A DNA stretch of 64,000 nt, taken from assembly GCA_963753165.1 (NCBI GenBank), contig CAVWBP010000003.1, positions 17,276 through 81,275 on the forward strand, in the 5' to 3' direction. Both the position numbers and the translations under genes were made by a program. This DNA comes from JAKLQR01 sp963753165. GTDB taxonomy: Bacteria; Nitrospirota; Thermodesulfovibrionia; Thermodesulfovibrionales; SM23-35. Of the stretch, positions 8,517 to 18,050 are shown one piece after another (position 1 is the first letter of the stretch; every line of letters begins with the position of its first letter). The notes under the pieces are model-generated. The model was not told where the DNA came from, did not search any database, and saw only the letters and a program-made list of their open reading frames with translations.

Positions 8517-10115
8517 ATGTATAAAGAATACTTTGGTTTCATCGAACTTCCGTTTTCCATAGCGCCAGACCCGCGCTATCTCTATATGAGCGAACAGCAT
8601 CGTGAAGCCCTCGCTCATCTCCTTTACGGAGTAACAGCCGACGGAGGATTTGTGCTTCTCACCGGTGAAATCGGGACAGGGAAAACAACTGTCTGCCGCG
8701 GCCTGCTTGAACAGATACCGGACAATACCGATATCGCATTTATTCTGAATCCGAAAGTCTCTGCCGGAGAACTGCTCGCAACGGTATGCGACGAACTGGG
8801 CATACAATACCCTGAGAAAAATCAGAGCATCAAGATTTTTGTCGACAGAATCAATGAACACCTTCTCTCTACCCACGGAAAGGGCCGGAAGACAATACTT
8901 ATCATAGAGGAAGCCCAGAATCTCAGCGCTGATGTCATGGAGCAGATAAGACTCCTCACCAACCTGGAAACAGACCAGAAGAAACTTCTTCAGATAATTA
9001 TGGTCGGACAGCCTGAACTGAGGGATATCCTGGAGCGTCCCGGCATGGAACAGCTTTCCCAGAGGATTACCGCACGATATCATCTCGGACCCCTGAGTAA
9101 AAAAGAAGTAGATGAATACATCAACCACCGTCTTACCATTGCAGGGGTGAACAGCCGGTTGTTCCCCGTTTCCCTTATGGACAGGATTTACGGGATGAGC
9201 CGTGGTATTCCGAGACTGATAAACGTGATCTGTGACAGGGCGTTGCTCGGCACATATGTTCAGGGCAATAAAACTGTCGATAAAAAGACTTTAGAGACTG
9301 CTGCACGTGAAGTTCTTTCAGGCAGCAGTCTGAATAGTTTCAGACGGCGACCCTTTCTATGGAGTGGCATAAGTATTTTCCTCCTCCTCATTGCTTTCGC
9401 TATGGCCTTTGTAGCATATAATCAAAGGCATCAGGCAGCACCTCATGCAACTGCCGGCGGTTCAGAAACTACCACAGATGCAGGAGAACATTTGCTGGTC
9501 TGGCCGGCGGACCAGCCGATAGAGAAGAGCAGGCAAATGGCCTTTCAGTCCCTCGCAAAGCTCTGGAACCTCAATGTGCCGGTGTATGACGAAACCGGCA
9601 TATGCGGTGCAGGCCGGGAAAGGGGATTGGCATGTCTGCACGGCGCGGCAAGCCTTGAAGGATTGAAGAAGCTGAACAGACCTGCCGTGTTGAACCTCTT
9701 TGATGAAAATAACCGTGGATATTACGCCACGCTCGTCAGTATGAAAGATCAAACAGCGATGGTTCTTATCGCCTCTCAGACGATGGAAATTGATCTTTCA
9801 GAAATAAAAAAACACTGGCTCGGTGATTATACCCTTTTATGGAAGCCTCCCGAACATTACCGCGAAGAGATCTATCCGGGTTCTGCCGGAGCAGGAGTTG
9901 AATGGCTGGACCGGCAAATTGCCTTTATTCAGGGAGAACCGGAGAAAAAACAGTGGAAAAAAATATATGACGGCGAACTGCTGAGAAAGGTGAAAGCGTT
10001 TCAGCTTGACAGGGGATTGAAGCCTGACGGTATTGCGGGACCTCTCACGATTATTCATCTGTATAACGCGGAGGGAAGCGATGAACCGGTGTTGATCAGA
10101 AAGGGGAAGACATAA
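8517..10115 (+). CDS. gspA: GspA/ExeA-type AAA ATPase with peptidoglycan-binding domain
   Basis: A 532-residue inner-membrane ATPase. The N-terminal AAA domain (1-270) begins YFGFIELPFSIAPDPRYLY, with Walker A GEIGTGKTT and Walker B TILIIEEAQ. A transmembrane helix (about 282-302, FLWSGISIFLLLIAFAMAF) leads to a periplasmic part with a C39-peptidase-like segment (about 330-440). It ends in a PG_binding_1 domain (VKAFQLDRGLKPDGIAGP). ExeA/GspA uses ATP and peptidoglycan binding to help assemble the type II secretin. The next gene is the partner GspB, 2 bases away. No other secretion genes are in the window. Confidence 0.9.
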   Translation: MYKEYFGFIELPFSIAPDPRYLYMSEQHREALAHLLYGVTADGGFVLLTGEIGTGKTTVCRGLLEQIPDNTDIAFILNPKVSAGELLATVCDELGIQYPEKNQSIKIFVDRINEHLLSTHGKGRKTILIIEEAQNLSADVMEQIRLLTNLETDQKKLLQIIMVGQPELRDILERPGMEQLSQRITARYHLGPLSKKEVDEYINHRLTIAGVNSRLFPVSLMDRIYGMSRGIPRLINVICDRALLGTYVQGNKTVDKKTLETAAREVLSGSSLNSFRRRPFLWSGISIFLLLIAFAMAFVAYNQRHQAAPHATAGGSETTTDAGEHLLVWPADQPIEKSRQMAFQSLAKLWNLNVPVYDETGICGAGRERGLACLHGAASLEGLKKLNRPAVLNLFDENNRGYYATLVSMKDQTAMVLIASQTMEIDLSEIKKHWLGDYTLLWKPPEHYREEIYPGSAGAGVEWLDRQIAFIQGEPEKKQWKKIYDGELLRKVKAFQLDRGLKPDGIAGPLTIIHLYNAEGSDEPVLIRKGKT

Positions 10116-10117
10116 GC

Positions 10118-10885
10118 ATGTCATACATCCTTGATGCGCTGAAGAAATCCGAGAAAGAAAAAAACCGCGGTACAGTTCCGGATATCCTTACCGTTCAGGA
10201 ACCTATAGCATATGATAGGAAGAAGAGGAATATCCTGCTCTCTCTCATTGCCCTCGCATTGCTCGTGAACGCGGCGGTACTGATATGGTGGCTGACATTT
10301 TCACCGGGAAAGAATATGGTCCCTGGAAAATCGGATGCCGTACATGAGATTGTATCCGGGACGCAGGGAATAACTCCAGGCAATCCGACGGCATCCCCTG
10401 CTGATGCAGACACAAAGGGGAAAGACGAAACGACAACGTTCAAGGGAGAAACACAGCCTCTTCTCACGAAAACAAATAGTCGTTCGCTCCAGGAGACGCA
10501 ATCCCCTAAGGCGGTGAGTGAAACAGATAAGAAGGGCGTACCTCAGAAGAACGATGATACGGATCAGGTTCATAACGCAAAAAACCCTCAGTCAAAGGAT
10601 ACTGTGTTCAATTCCACTCACCCCCAGGAGGGGATCCCGAAACCTGACCTGAAAAAAATTTATTCGTTCAAGGAACTCCCTGAAGGCATAAGAAAAGAAC
10701 TTCCCCCTTTGTCTCTTTCCATCGCCCTTTATTCAAACGACCCGGCTACCCGTATTGCAAGAATTGACGGACAGTCTCTTCGGGAGGGCCAGGACCTCGC
10801 TCCGGGGTTGAGGCTTGAACAAATTATTGAACACGGAGCGATACTCAGCTACCGGAATTACCGGTTCCGCATCGGGATTCAATAG
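10118..10885 (+). CDS. gspB: GspB-type general secretion protein
   Basis: A 255-residue bitopic membrane protein. The N-terminus MSYILDALKKSEKEKNRG is the hallmark of the GspB family. A membrane helix follows at about 40-60 (NILLSLIALALLVNAAVLIW), then a low-complexity Thr/Lys/Asp-rich periplasmic linker (about 70-180). The C-terminal domain (PPLSLSIALYSNDPATRIARI to the end) resembles the T2SS GspB C-terminal fold. It works with GspA in placing the secretin. The short spacing shows an operon with gspA. Confidence 0.88.
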   Translation: MSYILDALKKSEKEKNRGTVPDILTVQEPIAYDRKKRNILLSLIALALLVNAAVLIWWLTFSPGKNMVPGKSDAVHEIVSGTQGITPGNPTASPADADTKGKDETTTFKGETQPLLTKTNSRSLQETQSPKAVSETDKKGVPQKNDDTDQVHNAKNPQSKDTVFNSTHPQEGIPKPDLKKIYSFKELPEGIRKELPPLSLSIALYSNDPATRIARIDGQSLREGQDLAPGLRLEQIIEHGAILSYRNYRFRIGIQ

Positions 10886-11003
10886 TGAATGCTGTGGGAG
10901 TTAAAGCGTGAACAGGAAGTGAAGATACAGGAAATTGTTTTTATTCAGACGAACGTGAATTGTTAAAACCTTATTTTTATTATAAATACGGGAGGAGATC
11001 GCA

Positions 11004-11465
11004 ATGAATAAGATAATACGATATCTTATCGTGTTTTTTTCCATACTCATCGTTATATTCCCTGTATATGCGGAAGACAAGAAAGGTTCAGGAGAAGAGA
11101 CGATGACCAGCAGTGATGCGGAGAAGAAAAAGATTGAAGAACAGTGGGGCATTCAGGTCAAGGGCATCAGGCTTACGGCCGCAGGATATATGCTGGATTT
11201 CCGCTATCATGTCACCGACTCTGAAAAGGCCTCTGCTATCCTGAACCGTCAACTGAATGCAACCCTGATACACCAGGAGAGTAAAACAGTAATGCATGTC
11301 CCCAGAACACGGCTGGGACCAATGCGGCAGACCTCGGTCAAACCTCCGGAAGACCGTGATTATCTCATGTTCTTTGCGAATCAGAACGGGCTGGTAAAAC
11401 CGGGAGACAAGGTCACGGTAATAATCGGCGATTTTAAGGTAGAGGACCTGGTGGTGGAAGAGTAG
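11004..11465 (+). CDS. Secreted hypothetical protein, 153 aa
   Basis: It has a clear signal peptide (MNKIIRYLIVFFSILIVIFP, cleavage near VYA) and a GGGAGGAG ribosome site. The mature part has a charged helix (SSDAEKKKIEEQWGIQVKGI) followed by a strand-rich region containing MLDFRYHV and a C-terminal VTVIIGDFKVEDLVVEE. I do not recognise a named family. Its end overlaps the convergent cusA by 32 bases. The position next to the copper genes suggests a possible link, but the sequence itself shows no metal motif. Confidence 0.75.
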   Translation: MNKIIRYLIVFFSILIVIFPVYAEDKKGSGEETMTSSDAEKKKIEEQWGIQVKGIRLTAAGYMLDFRYHVTDSEKASAILNRQLNATLIHQESKTVMHVPRTRLGPMRQTSVKPPEDRDYLMFFANQNGLVKPGDKVTVIIGDFKVEDLVVEE

Positions 11466-14400
11466 CCTTCCGGATTTCCCTCTCTTTCCATATCATGTAG
11501 AGGGCCGGATAGATCAGGAGTTCCAGCAAAGCAGACGTGACGATACCTCCCACCATGGGCGCGGCAATCCTTTTCATAACATCGGACCCTATACCTGAAC
11601 TGAACAGAATAGGGAGGAGCCCTGCAACGATCACGCTCACCGTCATGATTTTCGGACGTATCCTTTTCACTGCGCCGAACAGGACCGCTTCTTTCAGGTC
11701 ACCTGTCGTGTTCATCCTGCCTTCTTTTTTCCATTGCTCATAGGCCAGATCGAGATAGAGAAGCATGATCACCCCTGTCTCGGCATCTATTCCGGCAAGG
11801 GCGATAATCCCGATCCAGACCGCAATGCTCATGTTGTAGTTCAGGATATAGAGCAGCCAGAAAGACCCGACGAGAGAGAACGGGACAGCGAGCAGGATGA
11901 ATGCTGTTTTTGTGAATGACCTGGTATTGAAATACAGCAGGAGGAGGATGAGAATTATGGTGAGAGGGATAACCAGTTTCAGTTTCTCCCGCGCTTTCAG
12001 GAGATATTCGAAGTCACCGCTCCACAGCAACTGATAGCCGGAAGGGATGCTCACAGAGGATATTTTCTCATTGGCTTTATTCATGTACCCCTGTATATCG
12101 CTTCCTGTATAGTCAATATAGAGGTACGCAGCCAGGAACCCCTCCTCGCTCTTTACTGCGCTCGGTCCCTTCACAATTGTTACATCGGCGATTTCTGATA
12201 TGGGAACCATTGACGAACCCCTGAAGACAGAGACTGCCTGGTTCGAAATGACGGGAGAGTAAGGCAGAGGAACGAGGACGCGGCTGATTGAATCTGCGTC
12301 ATTACGTAATTCCCTCGAATACCTGACGTTTACCGGATAGCGTTCGCGTCCTTCGACTGTTGTCGTAAGGTTCAGTCCGCCGACTGCGGTCTGTACGATG
12401 TCGAGCACGTCATTCACATCAAGGTTATAGCGGGCGGCTGATTCTCTCCGCACCGTGATATCAAGGTAGTATCCTGTATTGACCCTTTCCGCATACACGC
12501 TTCTCGTTCCCGGAATATCCTTGAGCGACTTCTCAATATCGAGTCCCACCCGTTCGATTTCCCCTAGGTCCGTACCGAGAATCTTGATTCCCAAAGGTGT
12601 TCTGATGCCTGTTGAAAGCATATCGATACGCGCTTTAATAGGATAGGTGAATGAATTTGCCACTCCCGGGATAGTCAGAATGTCATTCATCTCGTCCTTG
12701 AGCATATCTACGGTCATGCCCTTTCTCCACTGTTCCTCAGGTTTCAGGTTTATGACCGTTTCGAACATTTCGAGAGGGGCAGGGTCAGTGGCTGTTTCCG
12801 CCCGGCCTGCTTTTCCGAATACCTGGGATACCTCAGGAACGGTTTTCAGCAACTTGTCCTGGATCTGGAGCAGTTTCGATACTTCTGTGATTGAGGGACC
12901 GGGAACAGTAACCGGCATATAGAATAACGAACCTTCGTAAAGCGGGGGCATGAATTCCGATCCCAGCTGGAAAAAAGGATAGAAAGTAAGGAGAAGGAGC
13001 AAAAGGGCCGCACCTATGACGATTTTCCGGTTTGCAAGAGAAAAGCGTGCTGCCGGTTCATAGACCTTATGGAGGAAACGACTGACCGGGTTCTGTTCTT
13101 CGCTTTTTGTGTTTCCTTTGAGAAACAGGGTCATCAGGACAGGGGTGAGGGTTATCGCGAGGAAAGACGAAAAGAGCATCGCGAAAGTCTTTGTGTATGC
13201 AAGCGGTCTGAAAAGTTTTCCCGCCTGCCCCTGCAGGAAAAATACCGGGAGGAACCCGACTGTAATAACCAGAAGGGCAAAGAAGAGGGAAGGGCCGACC
13301 TCTTTTGCAGCCGCGATAATTACTTCTCTTCTCGAACCCGGCCTTCCTTCGCTCTCCCATTCAGCCAGTTTTTTGTGAGCGTTCTCTACCATGATGATAG
13401 AGGCGTCAACCATGGCGCCGATGGCGATTGCGATCCCGCTCAGGCTCATAATGTTCGATGTGACATTCAGGGAATACATGCAGATGAAGGAAATGAGAAT
13501 AGCGGTGGGCAGGGTTATAATGATAATGAAAGCGCTCGGAAGATGGAAGAGGAAAATGAGACAGACAATACTTACGACAAGGGAAATATAAATTACCTTG
13601 TTGCGAAGCGTATCAATGGATTTATGGATAAGGTCTGATCTGTCGTAGGTGGTGACGATCTTTACCCCTTTTGGAAGATTCGGTTCAATGTCCTTGATTT
13701 TCTTCTTTACCCGGTCAAGCACATTCAGAACATTTTCGCCAAATCGTACGATGACGATTCCGCCTGAAACTTCTCCCTTTCCGTCGAGGTCTGCGATTCC
13801 CCTCCGAATATCCGGTCCGAACTGTATCCGGGCGATATCCTTCAGAAGCACGGGAGTTCCCGCTCTGTCAGTCGTGACAACAGTGCTGCCAAGGTCTGAG
13901 AGGTTTTTGATATAGCCCCTCCCCCTGACGGCGAATTCACGGCCGGCTGATTCGATGACCCGCCCTTCGACATCGACGTTGCTTCTCCGTACACTCTCCA
14001 GCACCGCAGTGAGCGGAATATCATATGCGAGGAGACGGGCCGGATCGACAGTCACCTGATACTGTTTTACGAAACCGCCTATACTGGCGACCTGTGCAAC
14101 ACCCGGTGTGCTCTCGATCGCAAGCTTGACGGTAAAGTCCTGAAGCGAGCGGAGGTCCGCGAGGTTCAGGGAACCGGATTCGTCAACAAGCGCATAGGAA
14201 AATCCCCATCCGAGGCTTGTCGCATCAGGTCCAAGCACAGGATTGACGTCTGCCGGGATTTTGTTCCTTATACTCTGGAGGTACTCGATTACCCTGCTCC
14301 TTGCCCAGTAAATATCTGTGCCCTCTTGAAAGATCACATAGATGAATGAGCTTCCGAGATACGAGAAGCCGCGCACTGCTTCGACCTCCGGCGCGGATAA

Positions 14401-14619
14401 AAGAGTGGAGGATATGGGGTAGGTTATCTGATCCTCTACAAGGTCCGGGCTTCGTCCGGGCCAGTCCGTATATACAATCACCTGGGTTTCACTCAGGTCG
14501 GGAATTGCATCGAGCGGAGTGTTCTTTACGGACCACAACCCCCAGACGGCGAGGAGAATTACAAATATGCATACGATGAGCCTGTTTCTGGCGCTGAAGT
14601 CGATGATCCGGCTGATCAT
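11434..14619 (-). CDS. cusA: CusA-type Cu(I)/Ag(I) efflux RND transporter
   Basis: A 1,061-residue heavy-metal RND pump of the inner membrane that exports metal through a tripartite channel by proton antiport. The start MISRIIDFSARNRLIVCIF and the periplasmic docking and pore segments are typical. The three methionines that bind Cu(I)/Ag(I) in the E. coli protein have equivalents here in SLFYMPVTVPG, DPAPLEMFETV and ARIDMLSTGIRTP, which favours copper/silver over zinc/cobalt. The gene overlaps cusB by 4 bases (ATGA), so the two are cotranslated. No outer-membrane CusC or CusF is in the window. Confidence 0.95.
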   Translation of the reverse strand: MISRIIDFSARNRLIVCIFVILLAVWGLWSVKNTPLDAIPDLSETQVIVYTDWPGRSPDLVEDQITYPISSTLLSAPEVEAVRGFSYLGSSFIYVIFQEGTDIYWARSRVIEYLQSIRNKIPADVNPVLGPDATSLGWGFSYALVDESGSLNLADLRSLQDFTVKLAIESTPGVAQVASIGGFVKQYQVTVDPARLLAYDIPLTAVLESVRRSNVDVEGRVIESAGREFAVRGRGYIKNLSDLGSTVVTTDRAGTPVLLKDIARIQFGPDIRRGIADLDGKGEVSGGIVIVRFGENVLNVLDRVKKKIKDIEPNLPKGVKIVTTYDRSDLIHKSIDTLRNKVIYISLVVSIVCLIFLFHLPSAFIIIITLPTAILISFICMYSLNVTSNIMSLSGIAIAIGAMVDASIIMVENAHKKLAEWESEGRPGSRREVIIAAAKEVGPSLFFALLVITVGFLPVFFLQGQAGKLFRPLAYTKTFAMLFSSFLAITLTPVLMTLFLKGNTKSEEQNPVSRFLHKVYEPAARFSLANRKIVIGAALLLLLLTFYPFFQLGSEFMPPLYEGSLFYMPVTVPGPSITEVSKLLQIQDKLLKTVPEVSQVFGKAGRAETATDPAPLEMFETVINLKPEEQWRKGMTVDMLKDEMNDILTIPGVANSFTYPIKARIDMLSTGIRTPLGIKILGTDLGEIERVGLDIEKSLKDIPGTRSVYAERVNTGYYLDITVRRESAARYNLDVNDVLDIVQTAVGGLNLTTTVEGRERYPVNVRYSRELRNDADSISRVLVPLPYSPVISNQAVSVFRGSSMVPISEIADVTIVKGPSAVKSEEGFLAAYLYIDYTGSDIQGYMNKANEKISSVSIPSGYQLLWSGDFEYLLKAREKLKLVIPLTIILILLLLYFNTRSFTKTAFILLAVPFSLVGSFWLLYILNYNMSIAVWIGIIALAGIDAETGVIMLLYLDLAYEQWKKEGRMNTTGDLKEAVLFGAVKRIRPKIMTVSVIVAGLLPILFSSGIGSDVMKRIAAPMVGGIVTSALLELLIYPALYMIWKEREIRKATLPPPGPLP

Positions 14620-15860
14620 TCCCGAACGATTCCCCTCAGCTTCGACTCGGAATCAATCAGGAAGGCCGCTGATGAAGCAACGCGTTCGCCTGCCTTCAGT
14701 CCTTGCAGCACTTCCACATTACCGTCTGACCTCAACCCTGTCGTAACCTCACGGGGTTCGAAAAATCCTTCTCCCTGATCAACATAAACGATCTGCCTCT
14801 TCCCCGAATCGAGAAGCGCACTGTCCGGTATGACGAGACGTTTTCCCAGGTCAACAGCGATTTCGACTGTCGTGAACATCTGGGGTTTGAGAACAGTATG
14901 TGAATTCGGCACACTGAACCTCACTTTTGCAGAACGTGTCTGTTCAGCAAGAAAAGGATAGATAAACTCTATTTTTGCATTGAATGTTTTTCCGGGATAA
15001 TAACTCAGGGCTATCTTTGCCTGCTGGCCGACCCTGACGAGAGGGAGATCGGGTTCGTAAATGTCTGCAATGATCCAGACAGTCGAAAGATCAACGATAT
15101 CAACGATCTTGTCACCGGGCGCGACCCTCGTGCCTTTCACAACCGGTTTTTCCAGCACGAAACCGTTGACCGGACTTCGCAGTTGGAGGATTTTTATCGG
15201 TTCCTTTGTCTCCTCGATTTTCTTAATCTGGTCGTCGGGTATCTCCCAGAGCATCAGTCTCTCTTTCGCAACAAGGAGTAACGCCTCGATATCAAAAGTG
15301 AGCATCTGTCCGGTAGTGCCGTACCGGTCGCCCCATCTGAACTCTACATTCCGCTGAAAGCGGTGGCCCTTTTCGTCTTTCCATTTCAGGAGATTAATGA
15401 ATTCCAGTTGTGTCGATACCAGTTCGGGACTGTAAATGTCGGCAATCAGATCGCCTTTTTTTACGGGCTTGCCCGTAAAATCGGCATAGAGCTTTTCGAC
15501 CCAGCCTTCTACTTTAATATTCACCGTAGTAATCTTTCGTTCGTCAGACTCAACACGACCGACCGTCCGGATAGTTTTCCAGAGGGGTTTGACAATCGCT
15601 TCCGTAGTCTGAACGCCGATCAGTTGCTGTTTATCGTGAGGGATATCTACGGTTGGGACCTCTTCTTTAAATTCACCCCACTCATCCTGTTTCCCCCCGG
15701 CATCTGAAGCAGGGATACTTTGCGTAGTGTCTGCGATGGTGTTTTTTGCAACGGCGTCAGAATCCTTTTTATGAATACCGGACCCTGTCAGGGAAAGGAA
15801 GACGAGAATTCCTGCGATAATTATTATGCATGCAGATACTATGATTTTGATCTTTCTCAT
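14616..15860 (-). CDS. cusB: CusB-type periplasmic adaptor of the copper efflux pump
   Basis: A membrane-fusion protein linking CusA to an outer-membrane channel, about 414 residues. The start at 15860 (MRKIKIIVSACIIIIAG) has an AAGGAG ribosome site 9 bases upstream; the frame extends 9 codons further but without such a site. An N-terminal membrane anchor is followed by the barrel-sandwich and hairpin segments (KLYADFTGKPVKKGDLIADIYSP-like) and LRSPVNGFVLEKPVVKGTRV, both typical of CusB. It lies directly before cusA with a 4-base overlap. Confidence 0.93.
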   Translation of the reverse strand: MRKIKIIVSACIIIIAGILVFLSLTGSGIHKKDSDAVAKNTIADTTQSIPASDAGGKQDEWGEFKEEVPTVDIPHDKQQLIGVQTTEAIVKPLWKTIRTVGRVESDERKITTVNIKVEGWVEKLYADFTGKPVKKGDLIADIYSPELVSTQLEFINLLKWKDEKGHRFQRNVEFRWGDRYGTTGQMLTFDIEALLLVAKERLMLWEIPDDQIKKIEETKEPIKILQLRSPVNGFVLEKPVVKGTRVAPGDKIVDIVDLSTVWIIADIYEPDLPLVRVGQQAKIALSYYPGKTFNAKIEFIYPFLAEQTRSAKVRFSVPNSHTVLKPQMFTTVEIAVDLGKRLVIPDSALLDSGKRQIVYVDQGEGFFEPREVTTGLRSDGNVEVLQGLKAGERVASSAAFLIDSESKLRGIVRE

Positions 15861-15988
15861 TCCGTGCAACTCCTTACATTGTATCAAAGACTATTCTGAT
15901 TGATACTACTCTACCGGACAATACAAATGTATCGTGGATCAATAACAGAGTCAAGGCCCTGTTGCATTCTCCGTTCAACTCCTGATGT

Positions 15989-16391
15989 TCATCGGACATC
16001 AATTGTAAACCTTGCTGTTTCTATTTTGCCTGCGCGGGATATCTTTATTACGATGTTCCAGGGTCCGGACATGATGAGGTCCATGAGAACGATATATTTG
16101 TTCCCGGACAATTTTGCGAGTGTTTTGTAATTCATGGGAGGCATGCCGGGCATTGGCGGCATGTAATAATTCACAAGCACTTTGGCATCGGTAACATGCT
16201 TGCCAAGGGCATCTTTAATTTCGAGACTCAGGGTGTTTTTATCCACTATGGGAGGGTTTCTGTCTATGCTCATCTCGACGGTATAATCAGGAATATTTCT
16301 TCCTCGCTTTGTATTCTCTTGCGAATGATATGTCGGCGATCAGGAGGAGAGCGAAAACCGAAACGAAAAGTGTTTTTATGAAGATTTTCAT
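15989..16391 (-). CDS. FixH/YtkA-like secreted protein; frame disrupted
   Basis: The C-terminal 94 residues (SIDRNPPIVDKNTLSLEIKD, then a PPMPGMPPM loop and PWNIVIKISRAGKIETARF) resemble the YtkA/FixH beta-sandwich family, which is often found with copper proteins. In the neighbouring frame just upstream is a signal peptide MKIFIKTLFVSVFALLLIA ending ISFAREYKARK. Dropping one base in the run at 16296-16298 joins the two parts into a 133-residue secreted protein. The Met/Pro-rich loop could bind Cu(I). It lies upstream of cusBA on the same strand, about 130 bases away. The start codon among three close ATGs (16391, 16397, 16403) is uncertain. Confidence 0.65.
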
Positions 16392-16559
16392 AAACATCGG
16401 CATACTTAATTATACTTCATGTGTCATGAGGAAGGACGTTCAGGCAACAGCAGTTACAGCGCAAGAGGTTGCAAAGCAGAATTTTTGTGGTAACATTTTA
16501 GAGAAGTAAGATTTTTGTGCAATTCCAAAAAACCAGGTATTTTCCATGAAGGAGGAAAA

Positions 16560-17069
16560 ATGATGAAAAGAAGCGCGATTGTACTTGCCCTGATTTCTTT
16601 GGTGCTTGTTATGGGTTCGGTAAGTTTTGCGGAAACGCATGGCAAAGAAGCGTGCCCGTTCTGCGGGATGGAGAAAGAAAAATTCGGATACAGCTGGATG
16701 GTCTTAGAATATGACGACGGCAAAAAACAGGGCTTTTGCAGCATTCATTGTGCCTCACTCGATCTTGCCCTCAATATCGATAAAACCCCTTCGAAGATAT
16801 ATGTTGGTGACTATAAGTCAAAAAAGCTTATCGATGCCGAGAAAGCATACTGGGTAATAGGGGGGAATAAGCCCGGAGTAATGACGAAGAGGGCCAAGTG
16901 GGCATTTGCAGATAAAAAAGAAGCAGAGGTTTTTATGAAAGAAAACGGAGGCGCCGCTGCCACCTTTGATGAAGCTATGAAGGCTGCATACGAGGATATG
17001 TATACAGACACCAAAATGATCCGTGACAAAAGAAAAATGATGAAAATGAGGAAAATGGAACAGAAATAG
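16560..17069 (+). CDS. NosL-family copper-binding protein (first copy)
   Basis: A 169-residue exported protein. The start at 16560 follows a GGAGG ribosome site; the longer frame has none. Signal peptide MMKRSAIVLALISLVLVMGS ends at SFA. The mature N-terminus has CPFCGM, the Cys-x-x-Cys-x-Met motif of NosL, and a second pair in FCSIHC. The C-terminal tail is Met/Lys-rich (KRKMMKMRKMEQK). NosL proteins deliver Cu(I) to nitrous oxide reductase, but no nosZ is here. Its neighbours are a second NosL and an ABC transporter, so it more likely serves another exported copper enzyme, such as the cupredoxin proteins at 21.8 kb. Confidence 0.85.
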   Translation: MMKRSAIVLALISLVLVMGSVSFAETHGKEACPFCGMEKEKFGYSWMVLEYDDGKKQGFCSIHCASLDLALNIDKTPSKIYVGDYKSKKLIDAEKAYWVIGGNKPGVMTKRAKWAFADKKEAEVFMKENGGAAATFDEAMKAAYEDMYTDTKMIRDKRKMMKMRKMEQK

Positions 17070-17091
17070 TGTTTTTTATAAACTCGTATTT

Positions 17092-17168
17092 CGTCATTGT
17101 CCGGCTTGACCGGACAATCCAGAACCTCTTGAAGAGACTGGATTCCCCGATCATGTCGGGGAATGACG
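17092..17168. repeat. Short dispersed repeat with terminal inverted repeats
   Basis: A 77-base element begins CGTCATT and ends AATGACG, inverted copies of each other. It has two internal hairpins (TTGTCCGG/CCGGACAA and ATTCCCCGA/TCGGGGAAT). It resembles the repeat at 62476-62571 in its termini and its GGATTCC core. It is non-coding and sits between the two NosL genes. Confidence 0.6.
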
Positions 17169-17265
17169 ATCCTTTTAGCGGTTACTTTATAAAAAGCCCC
17201 TCAATAGAACGACCGGAGATGCAAGGATTTCTTGCCTCTCCAAAAATACTTACCGAGAGAAGAGA

Positions 17266-17739
17266 ATGAAAAACTGGATAATCCCTCTTGTAATGATTTG
17301 CGTCATATCTGGTCCTGCCGCCGCCGGACAGAAGAAACCGGTGAAGCCGGCACAAAAAGATAAATGTCCGGTATGCGGTATGTTTGTGTATAAATATCCT
17401 GATTTTGTTGCGGAAATTATTTTTCAGGATGGTTCATATGCGGTATTCGATGGGGTAAAAGATATGTTCAAATACTATTTCAACCTGAAAAAATACAATC
17501 CGAAAAAGACACTCGATAATATCGATTCACTTTATGTCACAGATTATTACGACCTGTCCCTGATTGATGCCCGCCGGGCGTTCTTTGTAAGAGGAAGCGA
17601 TGTCTATGGACCCATGGGAAAAGAACTCATTCCTTTCGTAAACCATCCGGATGCTCAGGAATTCATGAGAGACCACAGGGGCAGCGCCATCCTGAAATTT
17701 CAGGATATAACGCCAAAGACGATCAAAGGCCTCGATTAA
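17266..17739 (+). CDS. NosL-family copper-binding protein (second copy)
   Basis: A 157-residue exported protein with signal peptide MKNWIIPLVMICVISGPAAA. The NosL motif CPVCGMFV (about residues 35-42) is followed by the family pattern of a strand-rich domain (AEIIFQDGSYAVFDGVKDM and DARRAFFVRGSDVYGPMGKELIPF). It lacks the second Cys pair of the first copy. It overlaps the next small gene by one base (TAATG), so it is the first gene of a tight operon with the ABC transporter. Expected role: periplasmic Cu(I) carrier. Confidence 0.88.
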   Translation: MKNWIIPLVMICVISGPAAAGQKKPVKPAQKDKCPVCGMFVYKYPDFVAEIIFQDGSYAVFDGVKDMFKYYFNLKKYNPKKTLDNIDSLYVTDYYDLSLIDARRAFFVRGSDVYGPMGKELIPFVNHPDAQEFMRDHRGSAILKFQDITPKTIKGLD

Positions 17740-18050
17740 TGTTTTCCCGCAAGTCAGATTTTTTTATTGCTTTCCTGGTGATCTGTTCAGTTCTCCTGTT
17801 GCTCATGACCGTCCATGCCGCTCTTTCCGTAAGGTATGCAATGCCGAACATTCAGGCGAAAGCCGGAATGGTGAGGGGACTTCATCTCACCGACCTCTGC
17901 CTGTTCACCGATGCCCGTTATACCCGTCATCCTTCAATGGCTGATCTGCATACGCCATTCCAGGACCATCCGGTGTCGCTTGAGCACTTCCCGTCCGGAA
18001 CGGTTGTTGCACCTCCTCCACATGTTCACTATTATGGGCTGGATCAATAA
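17739..18050 (+). CDS. Small membrane-anchored protein in the NosL-ABC operon, 103 aa
   Basis: One transmembrane segment (about residues 9-30, FIAFLVICSVLLLLMTVHAAL) is followed by a short periplasmic part that is rich in His near the end (EHFPSGTV, PPPHVHYYG). Start and stop overlap its neighbours, so expression is coupled to nosL and the permease. I do not know a family name. The His cluster and the context suggest a copper-related role, which is inference. Confidence 0.7.
   Translation: MFSRKSDFFIAFLVICSVLLLLMTVHAALSVRYAMPNIQAKAGMVRGLHLTDLCLFTDARYTRHPSMADLHTPFQDHPVSLEHFPSGTVVAPPPHVHYYGLDQ

Noticed and set aside
8499..9128. Open frame of 209 codons on the minus strand opposite gspA
   Set aside because: It is antisense to the AAA domain of gspA, which has clear Walker motifs; no independent support.
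13069..13638. Long open frame of 189 codons opposite cusA
   Set aside because: It lies fully inside cusA on the other strand, has no ribosome site, and its composition follows the codon pattern of cusA.
16309..16509. Open frame on the plus strand before the first nosL gene
   Set aside because: It overlaps the signal-peptide part of the minus-strand FixH-like gene and has no ribosome site.
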